A stretch of 64,000 nt of DNA from Planctomycetia bacterium (GTDB lineage: Bacteria; Planctomycetota; Phycisphaerae; UBA1845; UTPLA1). This document shows positions 59,041-64,000 of this stretch, piece by piece. The position numbers and the translations under genes were made by a program. Position 1 is the first letter of the stretch, and each line of letters opens with the position of its first letter. The notes beneath the pieces are model-generated. The model ran no database searches, was not told the origin of the DNA, and was given only the letters and a program-made list of their open reading frames with translations. Location: positions 3,162,001 to 3,226,000 of the forward strand of contig JABTTW010000001.1 of assembly GCA_015075745.1 (NCBI GenBank), written 5' to 3'.

Positions 59041-59613
59041 TCACGTCTTGTCGTTTTCCCGATTCGTATCGTTCATCGCCGCGGCGATTTCTTCTTTAAT
59101 CCACTTCTCGACGGCATCGGCCGCCTTCGGAATCGCAGCGTCGATCGTTTCCCTCTCATCCTTCGCGAACGGCGACGTCACGAAGTCCGCGATATTGCCC
59201 CGGGCCGGACGCCCGATCCCAACTCGCAGTCGGGCGATTTCCTCGCTGCCCAGGCAGCGAACGATGTCGCCCAATCCCTTCTGACCGCCCGCCGAACCCG
59301 TCGCCCGCATCCGCAGCTTGCCCAGAGGCAGGTCCACGTCGTCGGACACGATGATCAAGTCCTCAAGCGGCGTCTGAAAAAACTGCATCGTCGCGACGAC
59401 GCTCTTGCCGCTCAGGTTCATATACGTCATGGGCTTCAGCACGCAGGCCCTCACGCCCGCGACAAGCCCTTCGAAGATCAGGCCGGAGAACTTGTCCTTG
59501 CCCGATCCCAACTGCCATCGATCGACCAGCACGTCGGCGACGCGAAATCCCACGTTGTGCCGGGTCTCGGCGTACTGTCGCCCCGGGTTTCCTAGTCCAA
59601 CGATCAGCTTCAT
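59041..59613 (-). CDS. pth: peptidyl-tRNA hydrolase
   Basis: A 190-residue protein from ATG 59613, which matches the family start ([20 protein letters not shown]); the TTG at 59628 is less likely. The catalytic His is in TRHNVGF, the second site in [15 protein letters not shown], and GSAGGQKGL is conserved. It frees tRNA from peptidyl-tRNA that fell off the ribosome. The gene lies between rplY and rpsF, a common order. Confidence 0.95.
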   Translation of the reverse strand: MKLIVGLGNPGRQYAETRHNVGFRVADVLVDRWQLGSGKDKFSGLIFEGLVAGVRACVLKPMTYMNLSGKSVVATMQFFQTPLEDLIIVSDDVDLPLGKLRMRATGSAGGQKGLGDIVRCLGSEEIARLRVGIGRPARGNIADFVTSPFAKDERETIDAAIPKAADAVEKWIKEEIAAAMNDTNRENDKT

Positions 59614-59658
59614 GCCGCCGCTCTGCAATGGGCCATCGCGATGCCGGACGGCGATGTA

Positions 59659-60312
59659 TTATTCCTTCTCTGCGTCGCCTTCTTCCTCGTCTTCCTTGCC
59701 CTTGGCGATGACTTCCGGTTCCGTCGAAGCGCCCTCGACCGGTGCGGCGTCCGTCGTCTCCGCCTGAACCAGCGGCAGGCGAACCGTCGCAACCACCGAA
59801 TCGGAATCGCTGGTCGCCGTGATACCGGCGCCCAGTTGCAGGTCTCTCACATAGAGCACCTGGTCGAGTCCAACGTCCGCCACGTTCACCCGCACGTGCT
59901 CGGGAATGTTCGTGACGAGGCACTCCACCTCGATGTCGTTCATTTCCTGTCGGAGCACGCCGCCGTCGGCTACGCCCTTCGGCGTGCCGCGAAGCTCGAT
60001 CGGAACCTTCACCGTGACCCGCTCGTTCAGGTCCACCCGGGCAAGGTCGATGTGCAGGATGCTCGCCCCGAGATGGTCGTACTGCGCGTCCTTGAACAGG
60101 CACGGCTGGCTCTTCGAGCCCAGGTCGAGCGTCACAAGGTGCGCCCCGTGTCGAAGCTGAATCTCCACGTCGCGATAGTTCAGCGTGACCGGCTCCGGAT
60201 CTTTCTTGTGACCGTAAATGATCGCCGGAAGCTTGCCGGAGCGGCGCAGGCGCATCGCAGCGCGGGAGCCCGCGGACTTTCGGGGTTCTGCCTTCAGTGT
60301 TGGAATGTCCAT
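59659..60312 (-). CDS. rplY: 50S ribosomal protein L25 (CTC form)
   Basis: A 217-residue protein. The N-domain binds 5S rRNA (KAEPRKSAGSRAAMRLRRSG, LPAIIYGH). The longer CTC form adds a beta-domain (ILHIDLARVDLNERVTVKVP, EVECLVTNIPEHVRVNVADV). The tail from about residue 195 is acidic (KEDEEEGDAEKE). It stands next to pth and prs as in many bacteria, with 12 bases to prs. Confidence 0.95.
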   Translation of the reverse strand: MDIPTLKAEPRKSAGSRAAMRLRRSGKLPAIIYGHKKDPEPVTLNYRDVEIQLRHGAHLVTLDLGSKSQPCLFKDAQYDHLGASILHIDLARVDLNERVTVKVPIELRGTPKGVADGGVLRQEMNDIEVECLVTNIPEHVRVNVADVGLDQVLYVRDLQLGAGITATSDSDSVVATVRLPLVQAETTDAAPVEGASTEPEVIAKGKEDEEEGDAEKE

Positions 60313-60324
60313 CGTCTACTACCT

Positions 60325-61287
60325 CTAGTCGTTGTTGTGAAACAAACTGCTTACCGATCGATGCTTGTGTATCCGCGCGATCGCCTCGCCGAAAATGCTG
60401 GCCACGCTGAGCTGAACCAGGTTCGGCAGACGCTTGCGCACTTCGTTGGAAATCGGAATCGTGTCGCTCACGGCGATCTCCGTGAACGGGGCATTGCTCA
60501 GTCGCTCGAGGGCCGGGCCCGCGAACACCGCGTGCGTCGCCGCGCCGCGGACGCTCTTCGCTCCGCGCTCGATGCACACCCGGGCCGCCTCGCACACCGT
60601 TCCCGCTGTCGCGATCATGTCGTCGATCATGACCACGTCACGACCCTCGACCTCGCCGATGATGTTATGAACGATCGCCGTACTGCCGCTCGTGCGACGC
60701 TTGTCGATCACCGCCAGATCGCAGCCCATCTTCTCCGCGTACATCCGGGCACGCTTGACGTTGCCCACGTCCGGGCTCACGAAGACGACGTTCCTGTAAT
60801 CGAGATTCTTGAAATGCTTGGTGAATGCAGGCTCGGCCTGAAGGTGATCGACAGGAATATCGAAAAAGCCCTGAATCTGCGCCGCGTGCAGGTCCATCGT
60901 CAGGACCCGGTCCGCCCCCGCCTCGCGAATCAGATTGCTCACCAGCTTCGCCGTGATCGGAACCCGACCCTCATCCTTGCGATCTTGTCGGGCATAGCCG
61001 TAATACGGCAGCACCGCCGTGATGCGCCGTGCCGATGCGCGACGCAAGCAATCCATGAATACCAGCAGTTCCATCAGGTGTTCGTTGACCGGCCGGCAGG
61101 TCGGTTGAATGACGAAGACGTCTCGCCCGCGAACGTCGTCGTTGAGCTTCACGAACAGTTCGCCGTCGGGGAATGTCTCCGCATGGGCCCGGCCGGGGCG
61201 GGTTTCCAGGTAATTGCAGATCCCGTCCGTCAGTGCCGGATTGCTCCGACCGCTGAAGATTTTGAGTTCTCCATCTGGGTTGATCAT
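60325..61287 (-). CDS. prs: ribose-phosphate pyrophosphokinase
   Basis: A 320-residue enzyme of usual length with GGAGG 8 bases before the ATG. It makes PRPP from ribose 5-phosphate and ATP. Motifs: FSGRSNPALTDGICNYL, FPDGELFVKLNDDVRGRDVF, YYGYARQDRKDEGRVPITAK (flexible loop), MDLHAAQIQGFFDIPVDHL and VMIDDMIATAGTV (PRPP-binding loop). PRPP feeds nucleotide, His and Trp synthesis. It is 12-13 bases from both neighbours in the run. Confidence 0.96.
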   Translation of the reverse strand: MINPDGELKIFSGRSNPALTDGICNYLETRPGRAHAETFPDGELFVKLNDDVRGRDVFVIQPTCRPVNEHLMELLVFMDCLRRASARRITAVLPYYGYARQDRKDEGRVPITAKLVSNLIREAGADRVLTMDLHAAQIQGFFDIPVDHLQAEPAFTKHFKNLDYRNVVFVSPDVGNVKRARMYAEKMGCDLAVIDKRRTSGSTAIVHNIIGEVEGRDVVMIDDMIATAGTVCEAARVCIERGAKSVRGAATHAVFAGPALERLSNAPFTEIAVSDTIPISNEVRKRLPNLVQLSVASIFGEAIARIHKHRSVSSLFHNND

Positions 61288-61300
61288 GGGCGAAGCCTCC

Positions 61301-62380
61301 TCATGGACAACCTGACGAAGCCGGCGGCCTGCGAACCACCTGCACCGTTCGTTTACTGGTTTGCTGAGACGTCATGCGATTCGCCGCCGCGTCGAATCCA
61401 CCGGTGGCGGACGGACCGATCGTCGTATTGTCCGCTGCGCTCAAGCCCGCCGCCACGTGCGAAAAAGGCCCGACTGTGCAGCCCGCGCCGATGCTCGCGC
61501 CCCGTTCGATAAACGTAAACGGGCGAATCACCGTGTCGCGCCCGATCTGCGCGTCGCATTCGATCCAAGTATTGCTCGGGTCAACAATCGAGACCCCGCT
61601 CTCCATCCACGCCGCCTGGATGCGCCGCTGCATGAGACCGTTGACCATGGCCAACTCGGCACGCGAATTGATGCCGGTCGCGTCCTCGGCAGGCAGCTTG
61701 ACCGGCGCGACGACGCGCTTGCCCTCGCCGCGGAGGATCGAGAGGGTGTCGGTGATGTAATACTCGCCCTTGGCGTTGTTCGGTGTGATCTTGTCGAGCG
61801 AGGTAAACAGCGCCTCGGCGTCGAAGCAGTAATAGCTGGGATTAACTTCCGTGATCTTGAGCTGTGCCGGCGAACAGTCACGATGCTCGACGATGCCGGT
61901 GAATTCGCCCTTCCCATCGCGGATGATCCGCCCGTATCCCGTGGGGTCGTCCAGTACCGTGGTCGCCAGCGAGGCCGACGCCGTCGCAGCGCGATGAGCT
62001 GTGATCAGGTTCTTCAGCGTTTCGGCATTCACCAGCGGCATATCCGCCGCGATCACCACGCAATCGCCTGAAAAACCGGCAAGTGCCTCGCGACACATCA
62101 TCACCGCGTGACCGGTGCCTTTCTGCTCCGTCTGCTCGACAAAGTTGACGCCCGGCTGCTGGTCGTACGCCTGAATAATCGCATCCTTCGCGAAGCCCAC
62201 CACGACATAGAACTTCTCAATGCCCGCGTCACGGCATGCGTCCAGCACGTGCCCCAGCATCGGTTTGCCGCAAACCTCGTGCATGACCTTCGGCAGATCG
62301 GTCTTCATGCGCGTGGACTTCCCGGCAGCCAGAAGAACGGCCGCGAGCCCGCGCGATGATTCCGCTTGTGATTTCGTCAT
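61301..62380 (-). CDS. glmU: GlmU-like UDP-GlcNAc pyrophosphorylase with shortened beta-helix
   Basis: A protein of about 359 residues from ATG 62380. The uridylyltransferase domain is complete: VLLAAGKSTRMKTDLPKVMH, GTGHAVMMC, VIAADMPLV and GEYYITDTL. It forms UDP-GlcNAc from GlcNAc-1-phosphate. The left-handed beta-helix begins (IECDAQIGRDTVIRPFTFIE, GASIGAGCTVGPFSHV) but stops after about 75 residues and ends in an unrelated Thr/Arg-rich tail. Full GlmU has about 450 residues. The acetyltransferase site is therefore missing, so GlcN-1-P acetylation must be done elsewhere. No strong ribosome binding site is seen. Confidence 0.85.
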   Translation of the reverse strand: MTKSQAESSRGLAAVLLAAGKSTRMKTDLPKVMHEVCGKPMLGHVLDACRDAGIEKFYVVVGFAKDAIIQAYDQQPGVNFVEQTEQKGTGHAVMMCREALAGFSGDCVVIAADMPLVNAETLKNLITAHRAATASASLATTVLDDPTGYGRIIRDGKGEFTGIVEHRDCSPAQLKITEVNPSYYCFDAEALFTSLDKITPNNAKGEYYITDTLSILRGEGKRVVAPVKLPAEDATGINSRAELAMVNGLMQRRIQAAWMESGVSIVDPSNTWIECDAQIGRDTVIRPFTFIERGASIGAGCTVGPFSHVAAGLSAADNTTIGPSATGGFDAAANRMTSQQTSKRTVQVVRRPPASSGCP

Positions 62381-62417
62381 CTGCGATCGTGTCCAAAAAA
62401 CAGGGCGGCGAAAACTA

Positions 62418-62488
62418 CTACCCGGCGAGGACTCGAACCTCGACAAACAGGACCAAAACCTGTTGTGCTACCATTACACTACCGGGTA
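62418..62488 (-). tRNA. tRNA-Gln (TTG)
   Basis: Acceptor TACCCGG/CCGGGTA, anticodon loop TTTTGGT with anticodon TTG, T-loop TTCGAGT and discriminator G. CCA is not encoded. It lies 37 bases upstream of the glmU-like gene in the same direction and may share its transcript. Confidence 0.95.
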
Positions 62489-62503
62489 AATCGCGGTAGC
62501 GAC

Positions 62504-62531
62504 TCGATATCGTCCGACGACAAACCGTCAA
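62504..62531 (-). promoter_or_regulatory. possible promoter for tRNA-Gln and the run behind it
   Basis: TTGACG (62531-62526), a 16-base spacer and TATCGA (62509-62504) on the minus strand. The start of transcription would fall about 10 bases before the tRNA. The -10 box is weak. Confidence 0.4.
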
Positions 62532-62910
62532 CGGCAAAGCGGCCGCGCTCATCACGCAGCGCGCAACCACGGATCACTGACGATTCATCTCCAAGGCAGC
62601 CGGGAAAGCCGATGGACGGTTGTCCGCCGAAGTTCCCAAGAGTTTCAGCCCCAATTGAGGAGCCAGATTGGACGCGGCTGCGATTGGGTCACTCCCAGGG
62701 CTAGTGCGCTCGGCCGCGTGCCGAATGCCCTCAGGTCGCCACCGCCTTCTCGGCGCCATCGACCTGCCCCGTGGGGAGAGACTACCGGCATCGGGAGCTT
62801 CCCGAACGCCGAGCGAGAAGTCTAATCCCCCGTAAAACCCCCGTCAACCGTGTGATTTACGCCGATTTACCACCACCGGTTTGCGCCAAATAGGAGCCCC
62901 CGTCCGAGAA
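62532..62910. other. 379-bp intergenic region, no gene seen
   Basis: Between the methyltransferase stop and the promoter of tRNA-Gln. Short frames are present but lack ribosome binding sites and domains. No hairpin with T-tract was found behind the methyltransferase gene. Confidence 0.4.
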
Positions 62911-63723
62911 CTATTCCTTCAACCGCCGCCGGGCAATCGAAACGGCCTCCCTGGCGGCGTCGCACCCGATGAACCGCCGCCCCAATCGCTTCGCCGCCAC
63001 CAGCGTTGTCCCGCTGCCGCAGAAGAAGTCCGCCACGCAGTCCCCCTCGCGCGTGCTTGCCCGGATGATCCGGTCGAGCAGCGCCAGCGGCTTCTGCGTG
63101 GGCCAGCCCTGTCGTTCCAATGAGACCGTCGAGAGAAACGGAATGTCCCAGACATCCGTCAGCGCCGGGCCCGCCGCGTTGAAGTAGAGCTTCCCGCGCG
63201 TCGTGGATTTGTACGGCCGTCCGTCCGTCTCAAACTTGAGCCCGTCCGTCCGGAACACGCCTTCGCGCAGGACATTGAACCGCTGCGACCCGATCTTTTT
63301 GGCATACACCAGAATCGTGTCGTGCTTGCGCCCGAACCACTGGCGCGAGACGCCGCCGGTTCGATAGTGCCAGATGATCTCGTTGAGAAAGTTCTCCTCC
63401 CCGAAGATCGTATCCAGGCAAATGCGAATGTACGCCGCGACGCGCCAATCGAGATGGACATAAAGCGTCCCGCTCCGCGCCAGCAGCCGATGACACTGCT
63501 CCAGTCTCGGATGCATGAACGCGAGATAGCCCTTGCGCCCGCCAGCGAATGAGTCCGCGTACGCCGCCTTTTTGTCTCGCTGTTTTCCCTTTTTGCCCGC
63601 CACGGTTCGCTCGCGGCCCGTCAGGAAGGGGGGATCGATATAGATCAGATCGCAGCAGCCGTCGGGCAGTCGCGACATGACTTTCAGATTGTCGCCCGAA
63701 TGAACGCGATTAACGTGCGTCAT
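62911..63723 (-). CDS. site-specific DNA methyltransferase (N4-cytosine/N6-adenine, beta class)
   Basis: A 270-residue enzyme from ATG 63723. Motif IV (DLIYIDPPFLTG) comes first and the SAM-binding motif I (ADFFCGSGTTLVAAKRLGRRF) near the C-terminus, the order of the beta class. GWPTQKPLALLDRIIRAST is the usual sequence before motif I. The target sequence is not visible. No restriction endonuclease gene is next to it in the window, so it looks like an orphan methyltransferase. Its ATG overlaps the stop of the pseudopilin gene by 4 bases (ATGA). Confidence 0.9.
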   Translation of the reverse strand: MTHVNRVHSGDNLKVMSRLPDGCCDLIYIDPPFLTGRERTVAGKKGKQRDKKAAYADSFAGGRKGYLAFMHPRLEQCHRLLARSGTLYVHLDWRVAAYIRICLDTIFGEENFLNEIIWHYRTGGVSRQWFGRKHDTILVYAKKIGSQRFNVLREGVFRTDGLKFETDGRPYKSTTRGKLYFNAAGPALTDVWDIPFLSTVSLERQGWPTQKPLALLDRIIRASTREGDCVADFFCGSGTTLVAAKRLGRRFIGCDAAREAVSIARRRLKE

Positions 63724-64000
63724 GGCGCCGGGCTCTTCGTCGGCAGGGCGGGGGGGTCGAGGTCTCGGCTGCTGCCGGAAAACCACGTGTTGTTCGGCCT
63801 GTCCGGCGTCGACTCCAGATCGACAAACGCCCCATTGGGCAGCACGCGATATCCGATCGTCTGCGGCAGCACGGAATCGACGTGCCCATCGCAGAACACC
63901 GCGTTGGCCTTGGTCTGATGACGCGGATCGACCGCCGTGCGCGGCGTCCCGGCATCGCCCGTCCCGCGATCTGAAGTCGCCGTCAGCCTCGGCGGGTCCA
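63720..64000 (-). CDS. C-terminus of a type II secretion-like pseudopilin (H-X9-DG type), 5' end outside window
   Basis: An open frame on the minus strand from the window edge to a TGA at 63722-63720. About 93 residues are visible. They include RHQTKANAVFCDGHVDSVLP, which has His, nine residues and Asp-Gly as in the H-X9-DG ending of planctomycetal DUF1559 pseudopilins, then TIGYRVLPNG. The last 40 residues are Pro/Ser rich. These proteins have an N-terminal prepilin cleavage site, which lies outside the window here. The stop overlaps the methyltransferase start. Confidence 0.82.
   Translation of the reverse strand, partial: DPPRLTATSDRGTGDAGTPRTAVDPRHQTKANAVFCDGHVDSVLPQTIGYRVLPNGAFVDLESTPDRPNNTWFSGSSRDLDPPALPTKSPAP

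Noticed and set aside
59641..61512. A plus-strand open frame of over 600 codons
   Set aside because: It is antisense to rplY, prs and the end of the glmU-like gene, which are certain.
62465..62759. Small open frames on both strands between tRNA-Gln and the methyltransferase gene
   Set aside because: No ribosome binding site, no motif, and one runs into the tRNA gene.

Overview
The window looks like chromosomal DNA of a Planctomycetota bacterium, perhaps Phycisphaerae or a related class. This is inferred from several signs together: high GC, a Ser/Thr-kinase-type TPR protein, very large secreted proteins with dockerin-like EF-hand tails, two PEP-CTERM proteins, and a pseudopilin of the H-X9-DG type. 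No rRNA gene is present, so the class is not fixed. Three tRNA genes (Cys-GCA, Arg-CCG, Gln-TTG) and one complete IS1380-family element are visible. There is no CRISPR array and no prophage.

Layout. 1-13 kb is a surface/secretome region: the end of a TPR protein, a PEP-CTERM propeller-like protein, a 1627-residue P-domain protein and, divergent from it, a 1780-residue subtilisin-like protease. 13-20.5 kb holds tRNA-Cys, an rlmN-like radical SAM gene, an S41 peptidase, ornithine aminotransferase, tRNA-Arg, a Tat-exported class V aminotransferase and an M28 peptidase. 20.5-28 kb is a second secretome block on the minus strand: a Cys-rich lipoprotein, a dockerin-tailed protein, a class D beta-lactamase, a metalloprotease fused to a propeller and dockerin-like tail, and a sugar-dehydrogenase-like PEP-CTERM protein.

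28-36 kb carries a MacB-like ABC permease/ATPase pair, an acyl-CoA dehydrogenase, an Rrf2 regulator, a kinase-fold protein and a four-domain persulfide reductase fusion with its own ArsR repressor. 36-44 kb has D-aminoacyl-tRNA deacylase, a WYL regulator, a polytopic membrane protein, a TolC-like lipoprotein, an ArsR/SdpR-like repressor and the IS element, which sits directly behind that repressor's stop codon. 44-55.6 kb has an RNase H fusion, a coiled-coil zinc-ribbon protein, a GntR/LacI-type regulator, dipeptide epimerase, a small lipid-type cluster (KAS III-like, ICMT-like, SDR), an SppA-like lipoprotein peptidase, a zinc-ribbon membrane protein, cytochrome c' and a TIM-barrel protein.

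55.6-62.5 kb is one long collinear minus-strand run: tRNA-Gln, glmU-like, prs, rplY, pth, rpsF, ssb, rpsR, rplI, dnaB. It joins precursor supply, translation and replication in one transcription unit. The window ends with an orphan DNA methyltransferase whose start overlaps the stop of a pseudopilin gene running off the edge.

The observations most worth a second look are: a shared C-terminal tail on four secreted proteins; a protease and a P-domain array encoded back to back rather than in one chain; the persulfide reductase fusion with a near-leaderless regulated promoter; a KAS III homologue lacking the His/Asn of the catalytic triad; and an RNase H fused to a Cys-rich domain.
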